NCBI GenBank assembly: GCA_964513155.1
Contig: CAZEMA010000099.1
Span: 1 to 9,404, forward strand
Length of the DNA: 9,404 nt
Reading direction: 5' to 3'
Origin: DATEAV01 sp964513155
GTDB taxonomy: Bacteria > Chloroflexota > Anaerolineae > Anaerolineales > E44-bin32
Below the pieces are notes generated by a model, which worked only from the letters and a program-made list of their open reading frames with translations, made no database searches and was not told the DNA's origin. Every line of letters starts with the position of its first letter. Position 1 is the stretch's first letter. Made by a program: the position numbers and the translations under genes. This document shows, piece by piece, positions 1 to 5,998 of the stretch.

Positions 1-243
1 GGGGGAGGCCCTCCGCTCACCTGCACTGCGCTGCGCGCAGCGCGGCGCAAGTGTCGCTACGGGCTGCTGCGCGAGGCTAGGGGGAGGGGGCCGACGAGCC
101 CTCGGCTGCCTGCCGCAAGCGGGGAAGATCCGCTATAGGTTCTTGCCCGAACTTGCGAACCGCGAAACAAGCAGCGTGGTCGAGAAGCGCCCTGCCCGGT
201 CCATGGACCCGCATGGCTGATGGTCGGGGAGAGAGCGGGGGAT
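1..243. other. Non-coding GC-rich leader region at the left edge
   Basis: I see no convincing gene between the window edge and the first operon. One + strand frame stays open from the left edge to a stop near 219, but its translation is Cys/Arg/Gly-rich and has no recognisable motif. The region contains a perfect 16-base GC-only-flanked palindrome at 28-43 (arms GCGCTGCG and CGCAGCGC) and a purine-rich G tract near 80-90. It could be the 3' end and terminator region of an upstream gene outside the window, but this cannot be decided from here. Confidence 0.4.
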
Positions 244-260
244 TTGCACGATTCGTGCAA
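244..260. promoter_or_regulatory. Perfect palindrome, candidate operator upstream of the Roadblock/GTPase operon
   Basis: The sequence TTGCACGA-T-TCGTGCAA has two perfect 8-base arms around one central base. It lies just upstream of an extended -10 element at 282-290, so it would sit roughly 37-53 bases before the predicted transcription start. That position and symmetry suit a dimeric activator or repressor site. I cannot name the regulator, and no second copy was noticed elsewhere in the window. Confidence 0.45.
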
Positions 261-281
261 CGCAAGGACTCGGGTCTTGTG

Positions 282-290
282 TGGTATGCT
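282..290 (+). promoter_or_regulatory. Candidate extended -10 promoter element of the + strand operon
   Basis: The bases TGGTATGCT fit an extended -10 element (TGn followed by TATGCT, compared with TATAAT). No good -35 hexamer lies 16-18 bases upstream, which is typical of extended -10 or activator-dependent promoters. Transcription would start near 297 and leave a short leader of about 26 bases before the ATG at 323. This is a motif reading only. Confidence 0.35.
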
Positions 291-322
291 ATCGGGGACC
301 TTGGCTCTCGGAGTGGGTGGGG

Positions 323-844
323 ATGGAGATTCCGCCGGAGGGACACCACGTAAGCACAGGCTTGATGCTCTTCCCGCAGCATGTCCGGGAGATCGATCAC
401 CTGTTGGTCGATCTCCGGCACAAGGTTCCAGCTTCGCTCGTTGTCCTCACTGCACGCGATGGGCAATTCATCTCGGCCTCCGGCGACCACGCGCAGAAGG
501 TCGACGTGGTCGCACTCGGCAGCCTGATCGCTGGTGACTTGGCTGCCAGCCATCAGATCGCCCACCTGACCGGGACATACGAAGAGCGTCAGGTAGTCCT
601 GCGCGAAGGCAAGAACTGTCACATTCTGGTCACCGACGCGGGCCAGCACATGATTCTCTTCTTGCTTGCCGCTGGGGAAGTCCCTGTCGGCTGGCTGCGG
701 TTGCTCGGCCTGGAGGCGGCTCGCCTGCTGGCCAAGACGGTTGAGAAAACCCCGGAGCAAGCCGGGCACGGGCCGGTGGAATTGGATGAGAAGAGCCTGG
801 CCGATGAGGTAGACCGGGCGCTGGGGAACCTCTGGCAAGACTGA
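323..844 (+). CDS. Roadblock/LC7 domain protein, MglB-like, upstream partner of the GTPase
   Basis: The 173-residue product has a Roadblock/LC7 (longin-like) core at about residues 22-140. The core shows the usual pattern: an N-terminal helix, a hairpin of the form VVLTARDGQFISASG, a helix with small residues (LIAGDLAAS), paired strands around HILVTDAGQHMILFLLA, and a C-terminal helix. Proteins of this family dimerise; MglB, a member, is the GTPase-activating partner of MglA. Its place directly before an MglA-type GTPase repeats the known mglB-mglA order, so a GAP or exchange role toward the next gene is likely but inferred. A GTG at 281 is in frame, but it falls at the promoter-like element, so I chose the ATG at 323, which is preceded by GTGGGTGGGG. 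A further ATG at 365 cannot be excluded. The C-terminal 40 residues are a charged helical tail outside the core. The protein is cytoplasmic, with no signal peptide or membrane segment. Confidence 0.82.
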   Translation: MEIPPEGHHVSTGLMLFPQHVREIDHLLVDLRHKVPASLVVLTARDGQFISASGDHAQKVDVVALGSLIAGDLAASHQIAHLTGTYEERQVVLREGKNCHILVTDAGQHMILFLLAAGEVPVGWLRLLGLEAARLLAKTVEKTPEQAGHGPVELDEKSLADEVDRALGNLWQD

Positions 845-938
845 TTTCTGGCATGCCTCGCAAGGGTTGGGGTGGGTTCGGCGTTGCGTCGATGGCGATG
901 GGCAATGCGCTTGGGCGCGGCGTAAAGAGGCGGCGAGG

Positions 939-1526
939 ATGTTCATCAACTGGGCGCGCCGGGAACTGAACCTGAAGGTTGTCTACTACGGCCCGCCTCT
1001 GAGCGGCAAGACGACCAACCTGATCTGCATCCACGAGCACACCGACCCCCAGCGTCGCGGGGAGCTGATCTCGTTGAAGACCGACGATGATCGCACCCTG
1101 TATTTCGATTTCCTGCGCCTGGACCTATCCAAAATCGGCGGCCTGAGGCCGCGAATCCATCTGTACACCGTGCCCGGCCAGCCTCACTACGAGGCCAGCC
1201 GGCGGCTTGTCTTGCGGGGCGCGGATGGGGTCGTCTTCGTCGCCGACTCCGCCGCCAAACGGCTGGAGTCCAACCTCGAGTCCTGGCAGATGATGCGTGC
1301 CCATCTGGTCTCCCTGTCGTTGCCCCCAGACAGGCTTCCCATGGTCGTACAATTCAACAAACAGGATCTCCCCGACGCCCTGCCGGCCGTGGCCTTACGG
1401 CGGCTGCTGAAAGTCAATGGCTACCCCAACTACCCGGCGGTCGCCGTTCGAGGCATTGGCGTGTTCGACACCCTCAAGACAATCATCCGCGACGTAGTTG
1501 TGGGATTGCAGCGCGAGATGGCTTGA
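939..1526 (+). CDS. MglA-family Ras-like small GTPase
   Basis: The 195-residue product is typical in length for MglA, the bacterial Ras-like GTPase that acts as a molecular switch in polarity and motility in Myxococcus and is found widely in other phyla. It opens with MFINWARRELNLKVVYYG, very like known MglA proteins. Visible motifs are the P-loop GPPLSGKT (18-25), DDRTLYFDF (50-58), which carries the Arg (R52) equivalent to the MglA intrinsic finger, G3 TVPGQ (77-81) with the catalytic Gln at 81, and G4 NKQD (140-143). The third P-loop residue is Pro20, where MglA and Ras usually have Gly (MglA Gly21, Ras Gly12). An in-frame ATG at 867 would add 24 residues unlike the family, so I chose 939, which follows the purine-rich stretch GGCGAGG. 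The Roadblock genes on both sides are candidate regulators. The protein is expected in the cytoplasm. Confidence 0.9.
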   Translation: MFINWARRELNLKVVYYGPPLSGKTTNLICIHEHTDPQRRGELISLKTDDDRTLYFDFLRLDLSKIGGLRPRIHLYTVPGQPHYEASRRLVLRGADGVVFVADSAAKRLESNLESWQMMRAHLVSLSLPPDRLPMVVQFNKQDLPDALPAVALRRLLKVNGYPNYPAVAVRGIGVFDTLKTIIRDVVVGLQREMA

Positions 1527-1583
1527 GAAGAGGTGTCGGGGGTCTGAGGGGGTGGTGACCCGGTGGGCGATCTCAGGGAGGCG

Positions 1584-1622
1584 ATGGTCGTGCAGACGGA
1601 ATCCGAGGCGAACAACGCGTGA
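1584..1622 (+). CDS. Possible 12-codon leader ORF overlapping the next gene's start (or displaced N-terminus)
   Basis: A Shine-Dalgarno-like AGGGAGG (1575-1581) is followed by ATG at 1584 and an in-frame GTG at 1590. Reading from the ATG gives MVVQTESEANNA and a stop at 1620-1622. That stop overlaps the GTG start of the next Roadblock gene at 1619 (GTGA). Two readings are possible. It may be a tiny leader peptide that couples translation to the next gene. Or the real Roadblock start may be here, with a one-base sequence error or programmed shift near 1617-1622. The ATG lies only 2 bases after the GGAGG core, whereas the GTG lies 8 bases away. Confidence 0.3.
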   Translation: MVVQTESEANNA

Positions 1623-2017
1623 TCCCAGACAACGACCGCGGCCAGTCGGCGATGCGCACGGTTCTATCCGAGATGAACGAGCTCGGCGGCTTCAGCCTCT
1701 CGGTCCTGACCGACCTGCAGGGTTTCCCGATCGCCTCGGCGGCCTCCGCAGGCCAGGCGCCGGATGCGCAGGCAGCCGTCGTGGCGCTGGTGCAGAAAAC
1801 GGCTGCCCAGGTGCGCGATCGACTCGGCATGGCCGCCGCAGACGAGGTCACCTTGTTTGATTCCGCGGGCCGGCGGCTGGTTTGCCGCCCGTTCTCGGTG
1901 GGCGACTATGGCTTGATCCTGGCAGTGATGATCCCCGATAGACGGAAACGCTATCGTCTGCTGACCAACCGAGCGATACGCGCCCTTCACGCCGAATTAC
2001 AGTCGATCTGGGGCTAG
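1619..2017 (+). CDS. Roadblock/LC7 domain protein
   Basis: The 132-residue product is a nearly bare Roadblock/LC7 domain. An N-terminal helix (about 11-24) leads to the strand pair LSVLTDLQGFPIAS (27-40), then a long helix (48-70), strands DEVTLFDSAGRRLVCRPF and YGLILAVMIP, and a C-terminal helix (114-131). The domain normally forms homo- or heterodimers that bind small GTPases, here presumably the MglA-type protein encoded just upstream. The frame upstream is closed by a stop at 1556, so only the GTG at 1619 or ATGs such as the one at 1652 are available. GTG is preferred because GAGG at 1605-1608 lies 10 bases away and it overlaps the stop of a small upstream frame. The next gene follows immediately, which points to co-translation. 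The protein is cytoplasmic and has no other domain. Confidence 0.8.
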   Translation: MIPDNDRGQSAMRTVLSEMNELGGFSLSVLTDLQGFPIASAASAGQAPDAQAAVVALVQKTAAQVRDRLGMAAADEVTLFDSAGRRLVCRPFSVGDYGLILAVMIPDRRKRYRLLTNRAIRALHAELQSIWG

Positions 2018-2023
2018 GTGCCT

Positions 2024-2734
2024 ATGGCCGTGCGCGGTAACCTGCGGGACATGGGTGTGGCCGAACTCATCCAACACACCTGCCAGGAAGGGATGACGGC
2101 GCAACTCAGTCTCGAGGCTGGCGGCGAGCAAGCCGCGATCTTCTTCGAAGCCGGTGAGGTCGTCCATGCCACTCGGGGCGACCAGCAGGGTGAGCAGGTG
2201 ATCTACGACATCCTGGGTTGGAGCGAGGGGGCCTTCTCACTGGATGCCGACGTCCGGCCGCCTGTTCGGACGATCTACCGCTCGTACGCGGGCCTCCTGC
2301 TTGAGGGAGCGCGAAGAATGGATGAAGGCGCGATCGGGATTGTCAAGGAGGAGGCGGACCCGCTGCCGCCGCCGGAGGGGAGTGGTCAGCCACAGGAGAT
2401 GAGCCTTATGGACGCGACGGCGCAGGCCTTGGCCAAGATCCAGGGGGTGGCGGGGACGGTCCTGGTCGCCGATGATGGCGTCGTCCTGGCGCAGGCAATT
2501 GCCGGGGATGCAGAGAAAGAGGGCGCGGTGGCGGCGTTCGTTGCGGCCGCCGCCGACCAGACCGGGGAGATCCTGCAGTTGGGCGGCTTCCGGCGCGCCG
2601 GCGTGACTATGGGAGTCGGAAGCATGCTTGTCCTCAGGCACATGGATCACTTCGTTGGGCTCCTGCTCGATGGAAGCGCCTCACCTTCGCTAGTCGCTTC
2701 CCGAGCCGAGACTCTCCTCCAGGGACTGAGGTAG
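2024..2734 (+). CDS. DUF4388 (PATAN) plus Roadblock/LC7 domain protein
   Basis: The product is 236 residues from the ATG. Its first 85 or so residues match the DUF4388/PATAN pattern: GNLRDMGVAELIQ, a Gly-rich strand region, IFFEAGEVVHATRGDQQGEQVIYDILGWSEGAFSL. This domain is common in bacterial regulatory proteins that accompany MglA-type GTPases and response regulators. A Pro/Glu-rich linker (about 110-125) joins it to a C-terminal Roadblock/LC7 domain (about 130-236; TVLVADDGVVLAQA, then GSMLVLRHMDHFVGLLL). The protein may be an adaptor that links the GTPase switch to another partner through the PATAN domain; this is inferred. A GTG at 2018 abuts the preceding stop, but the ATG at 2024 gives MAVRGNLRDM, the normal start of the family, so I prefer it. 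The next ATG lies two bases after this gene's stop, so the genes are tightly coupled. Confidence 0.82.
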   Translation: MAVRGNLRDMGVAELIQHTCQEGMTAQLSLEAGGEQAAIFFEAGEVVHATRGDQQGEQVIYDILGWSEGAFSLDADVRPPVRTIYRSYAGLLLEGARRMDEGAIGIVKEEADPLPPPEGSGQPQEMSLMDATAQALAKIQGVAGTVLVADDGVVLAQAIAGDAEKEGAVAAFVAAAADQTGEILQLGGFRRAGVTMGVGSMLVLRHMDHFVGLLLDGSASPSLVASRAETLLQGLR

Positions 2735-2736
2735 CC

Positions 2737-3897
2737 ATGGAACAGATGCTGCAGGACCTGGCCGGCGTCGTGGGTGTGCGGGGGGCTTTTGTCTATGCAG
2801 ACAAGGGAGGCCTCCTCGCCTCGACCCTGTCTGAAGGCTTCGACCCGGCAAGGCTCCCCGAAGTGGGAAAGACGTTCACCCGGACGTTTGAGGCTCTGAA
2901 GGCGGCCCGGCGGCGCAAGGTGCATGAGTTGGATCTGATGTACGCAGAAGGTCGCCTGGTGGTGAAGAACCTGGGTGCCGCGTGCCTGGTCGTGCTCTGT
3001 GTCCCCAACATCAATGTGCCGCTTCTGAATCTGACAGCCAACGTCGTTGCCCGCAGACTCCAGGAAAGCCTCAAAGCCCGCGAGGCGACGCCCCTGGAGA
3101 GGAAGTTGACCGGCGCGCAACCGGCGCCTGTTTCAGAGGCCCCTGTCCTCGAAGTGGTCCCAAGCTCGGCCATCGAACAGGCTGGCCTGGACATCGTGTT
3201 GCGCGCTCGGGCCGAGAAGGTCAGCTTGCGCCTGATGGGGGAGATGGCCATCCGTCTTCGCTGTCCGGCGCTTGCGGCTGCGGAGCCGGCTCCGAGTCAG
3301 GAAGAAGGGGTGTTGGAGCTCGCGGGGAGGACGGCGCAGGCGCGCCAGATCGAGATACTCCTGGCGGCTTTGGGATACATCCCGGACCGGCGCTTCAACG
3401 CCCTCTTCGGTCACGATCGCCTGCGCTACGCACATCCCGAGACGCGACAGCTGCTGGAGATCTACCTGGATGGGGTCCAGTCCTTCCATCGGCTCGAGTT
3501 TGGAGACCGCCTCCACCTGGATGAATACACCTTGCCGCCGACCGAGCTGCTTCTTTCGCAGCTCCAGAATGTCAAAGGCGAGGAGAGGGAGCTGCGTCGG
3601 ATCTGCGGCCTCCTTGGCCGCTTTGACCTTGGTGGCGCGTCCCAGCCGGGCGTCATTGATCCACTGGTCATCGTCGAGCTGTGCGTGGGTGACTGGGGGT
3701 GGTATAAGACGACTACGATGAATCTGGAGAAGTGCATGAGCCTCGCCCCCCAGGTCCTGGAATCCGGCGAGGCGGAAGTCACCATCAAGCGGGCCCGGCG
3801 ACTGATGCAGATGATCGAAGAAGCGCCCAAGTCGCTTCGCTGGCAGTTGCGGGCGCGGCTCGGCGAGAGCCGCAAGTGGTATGAGGAGCCTGAATAG
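2737..3897 (+). CDS. Roadblock/LC7 domain fused to an AbiEii-like nucleotidyltransferase-fold domain
   Basis: The 386-residue product has two parts. Residues 1-115 form a Roadblock/LC7-like domain (VRGAFVYADKGGLLAST, later LVVLCVPNINVPLLNLTANVVARRL). A variable linker (116-150) follows. Residues 151-386 resemble standalone nucleotidyltransferase-like proteins related to AbiEii: RLMGEMAIRLRCP (165-177), ALGYIPDRRFNALFGHDRLRY (211-231), TLPPTELLLSQLQNV (265-279), VELCVGDWGWYKTTTMNLEK (313-332) and the ending LRWQLRARLGESRKWYE. The usual acidic DxD appears degenerate: residues 192-195 read VLEL where the family has a D-hydrophobic-D motif. The third acid position reads LLEIYLD (239-245), with Glu in place of Asp. 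Catalysis is therefore doubtful, and a binding role is possible. The ATG lies 2 bases after the previous stop, with GAGG just before. As the last gene of the GTPase operon it may be the output or an effector. The NTase assignment is from remembered family pattern and was not searched. Confidence 0.72.
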   Translation: MEQMLQDLAGVVGVRGAFVYADKGGLLASTLSEGFDPARLPEVGKTFTRTFEALKAARRRKVHELDLMYAEGRLVVKNLGAACLVVLCVPNINVPLLNLTANVVARRLQESLKAREATPLERKLTGAQPAPVSEAPVLEVVPSSAIEQAGLDIVLRARAEKVSLRLMGEMAIRLRCPALAAAEPAPSQEEGVLELAGRTAQARQIEILLAALGYIPDRRFNALFGHDRLRYAHPETRQLLEIYLDGVQSFHRLEFGDRLHLDEYTLPPTELLLSQLQNVKGEERELRRICGLLGRFDLGGASQPGVIDPLVIVELCVGDWGWYKTTTMNLEKCMSLAPQVLESGEAEVTIKRARRLMQMIEEAPKSLRWQLRARLGESRKWYEEPE

Positions 3898-3937
3898 CGT
3901 CTGACGCTCACAGGCGATCGAGCTCGGCGTCAGAGAG

Positions 3938-3980
3938 ACACAGCCCTCCCGCTGGCTCATGGCCAGCGGGAGGGCTGTGT
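3938..3980. terminator. Perfect 19-bp stem-loop between convergent operons, likely bidirectional terminator
   Basis: The arms 3938-3956 and 3962-3980 are exact reverse complements (19 bp) around the loop TCATG. The element lies 40 bases after the stop of the + strand operon and 27 bases after the stop of the - strand operon, so it can serve both. Neither side carries a U-tract, so it is not a canonical intrinsic terminator. It may act as a hairpin-only terminator or as a 3' stabiliser. A smaller imperfect hairpin (CTGACGC 3901-3907 with GCGTCAG 3927-3933) sits between it and the + strand stop. Confidence 0.75.
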
Positions 3981-4007
3981 GGATCAGGTCACCTGCGGTT
4001 GCCGGCC

Positions 4008-5879
4008 TCAGGTTGCCCCGCTGTGCAGCAGTCGGAGCAGCGTGCGCCGGGCAAGCAGATCGGCGCTGATCATGCCGATCACTTGGCCACCGTCGACGAT
4101 GGGCATGGCCGAGATCTCGTGGTATTCGAGCTTGCGGACCACCTCCAGGATACTATCCGCCGGCGAGGCGGAAATTACCTGACGGGTCATGATGCTTTCG
4201 AGGGCGGTCTCCCCTGCACAGGCGCCGGCGCAGGCGCGGGTGATGTCCCACTCGGTGACCACACCGGCTAGAGTGCCCTCTGCAGACACGACCGCCAAGA
4301 TCGGGCTTCCGGCTTCGACAAGGAGCGCGGCCGCCTGTTGGACCGTGTTTGAGAGCGGAATGGTGGGGAGGGGTGCCATGATCTCAGTCGCCGTCCGGCC
4401 GCTCTCGCTGGCCGCGATGCGCCCCACGGCGATACGCTCGGCCGCCTCGCAAGGGAGCATGTCGGCATCCGAGACGAGCAGGCCAACCAACTCCCGCATG
4501 TTGCGGCGGATGACTTGGTCCCGGGAGGACTCGGCCGCGACCCGACGTTTCTCGGCCAGCTTCGCCAGCTCGGCGGCGTGCTCTTCCAGCCACTGATCGA
4601 CGGCCTCCCGGTCGCCCAACATGCCATCCGGGATTCGCAAGTGGTCGGGCGTCTTGATCAAGTGTTCCTGGGCAGCGAAGATCACGCCTCCGGAGTTCAC
4701 CAGGTAATCGGTGGCGATCAGGACGCCTGCCTGGCGGTAGACAGCGCGCTCCATCCTGGCGCGCGCTTGTTTGCGGGCCGGGTCGGGTGAATACGTGTTG
4801 GCGCCCTCGACGATGAGCGACAACCGCCCCATTCGGTCGACTGTCATCGAAGGATTAGAGGCGGGATCGACGTCGAGGTAGTTGGCAATGGGAGCGGCGG
4901 GGATCAGGCAGTGGGCCGACTCCCGCAGCAAGTCGTCCGGGCAGCTGGAGTACTTCGTCGGCCGTCCCTGTCCGGGAGAGTCCTGCAAATGCTCCTGGTA
5001 GTAGCGACGGGTTATGAGGCGGTGTTCCTGCCAGCAGCCGAAGAGTTGATCGATAGGCAGACCCTCTTCCTGGTAGAGATATCCCTCCTCATCGCTGATG
5101 CCGATGACGCGGGCCGAGGGCATGGTTTGCCTCAGAATGCGTCCGGCCTGGGCGCCCACGGCTCCGAAGCCCTGGATCAGGACCGTAAGCTCTCCCCGGG
5201 AGGGAGCGAGCCGGTTCGCGAACTGAGGAAGAGACTTGACCCGCGGCATTTCACTGAGCAACTGGTCGAGAGCGATGATCACGCCTCCGGCGGCGGCGCC
5301 CAGGCGGTCGATCTGGTTCCCGCCCATCTCGGCGGGTTTAGACAGGGCGTTGTCGAGGCCGTTCTCGACCGCCACCGTCTTCATGTCGGCATCGTTGGTG
5401 CCGACGTCGGGTCCCGGGAGGTAGAGATCGCGGTAACGACACAGGAGCCGGGCGAAGCCGCGCACAACCTGAGTGTGGTCCGCGGGCGAGAGATCGCGGG
5501 CGGCTACAATCCCGGACTTGCCTCCACCGTAGGGCAGGTTGGCTGCGGCATTCTTGAGGGTCATTCCGCGGGCAAGATTGTGGACAGCGGCCGGCGTGAG
5601 GTCAGGAAGCATGCGGATGCCGCCCATCGACGGCCGGCCCATGGCCAGATTGTCGACGACCAGGTAGCCGCCGACCTCCAGCGGGCTGGCCTCATCCCAC
5701 AGGCACACGACCTGCCTGGGTCCCAGGCTGTCAGGCACGATGCCCAGCCGGGACAGGCGATCGACGTCCAATGGGCCGAATTCCATGAAGGCCTGACCCC
5801 CCTCACGCATCAGCCGGTTCTGCCACGTCCGCTCCGGCAGGCGCTCCCTTAGGTAGCTCTCCATCTGCCTCGGTATCAT
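4008..5879 (-). CDS. Glu/Leu/Phe/Val dehydrogenase with C-terminal CBS pair
   Basis: The 623-residue product catalyses, by family, NAD(P)-dependent reversible oxidative deamination of an amino acid to its 2-oxo acid. The N-terminal substrate domain shows GGIRM (86-90), MTLKN with Lys109, PYGGGKSGI (116-124) with catalytic Lys121, and GPDVGTND (156-163) with catalytic Asp158. The Rossmann motif GFGAVG is at 237-242, and VEGANTYSP and DYLVNSGG close the core near 398. The glutamate-binding Lys before GG is Met85 and the usual Ser after GGV is Ala402, so glutamate is an unlikely substrate. Stretch 107-124 reads more like leucine dehydrogenase. Residues about 499-550 and 561-622 are two CBS repeats (Bateman module), which usually bind adenine nucleotides and regulate activity. 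Such a fusion makes it longer than the roughly 350-450 residues common in the family. The frame is open far upstream to 6464, but the extra 195 residues are an Arg-rich shadow of the next gene. ATG at 5879 has GGGGAG just upstream. Confidence 0.88.
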   Translation of the reverse strand: MIPRQMESYLRERLPERTWQNRLMREGGQAFMEFGPLDVDRLSRLGIVPDSLGPRQVVCLWDEASPLEVGGYLVVDNLAMGRPSMGGIRMLPDLTPAAVHNLARGMTLKNAAANLPYGGGKSGIVAARDLSPADHTQVVRGFARLLCRYRDLYLPGPDVGTNDADMKTVAVENGLDNALSKPAEMGGNQIDRLGAAAGGVIIALDQLLSEMPRVKSLPQFANRLAPSRGELTVLIQGFGAVGAQAGRILRQTMPSARVIGISDEEGYLYQEEGLPIDQLFGCWQEHRLITRRYYQEHLQDSPGQGRPTKYSSCPDDLLRESAHCLIPAAPIANYLDVDPASNPSMTVDRMGRLSLIVEGANTYSPDPARKQARARMERAVYRQAGVLIATDYLVNSGGVIFAAQEHLIKTPDHLRIPDGMLGDREAVDQWLEEHAAELAKLAEKRRVAAESSRDQVIRRNMRELVGLLVSDADMLPCEAAERIAVGRIAASESGRTATEIMAPLPTIPLSNTVQQAAALLVEAGSPILAVVSAEGTLAGVVTEWDITRACAGACAGETALESIMTRQVISASPADSILEVVRKLEYHEISAMPIVDGGQVIGMISADLLARRTLLRLLHSGAT

Positions 5880-5955
5880 GGGACTCCCCTCGCCTCGGTT
5901 GTCGGGCTCACGGCAGCGGCTGCCTTGCCGGCTGGCATGGGATGCCATGGGCTGA

Positions 5956-5990
5956 CGGCCGGGCAGCGGCCAGCGGGTAGTGCCCGGCCG
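5956..5990 (-). terminator. GC-rich 10-bp stem-loop in the gap between the unknown gene and the dehydrogenase gene
   Basis: Arms 5956-5965 and 5981-5990 are perfect reverse complements (CGGCCGGGCA type) around a 15-base loop. The element begins 8 bases after the stop of the 420-residue gene and lies about 77 bases before the dehydrogenase start. No U-tract follows. It could cause partial termination inside the operon or protect the upstream message from 3' decay. Confidence 0.4.
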
Positions 5991-5998
5991 CCGGCGGT

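Noticed and set aside
281..322. GTG start at 281 for the first Roadblock gene
   Set aside because: It coincides with the predicted extended -10 element and would add residues outside the domain.
867..938. Upstream in-frame ATG of the GTPase at 867
   Set aside because: It adds 24 residues absent from MglA proteins. The ATG at 939 gives the conserved MFINWARREL opening.
77..949. 290-residue open frame on the minus strand opposite the first Roadblock gene
   Set aside because: It is antisense to a gene with clear Roadblock structure and reads as Arg/Pro-rich with no motif, as expected for a shadow frame at high GC.
323..3897. Streptomyces-type conservon (histidine kinase, Roadblock, DUF742, GTPase)
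   Set aside because: No histidine kinase or DUF742 gene is present, and the GTPase opening is of the MglA kind.
4911..5852. 313-residue + strand frame opposite the dehydrogenase
   Set aside because: It mirrors the codon structure of a confident gene, has no domain motif and lacks a ribosome binding site in a sensible context.
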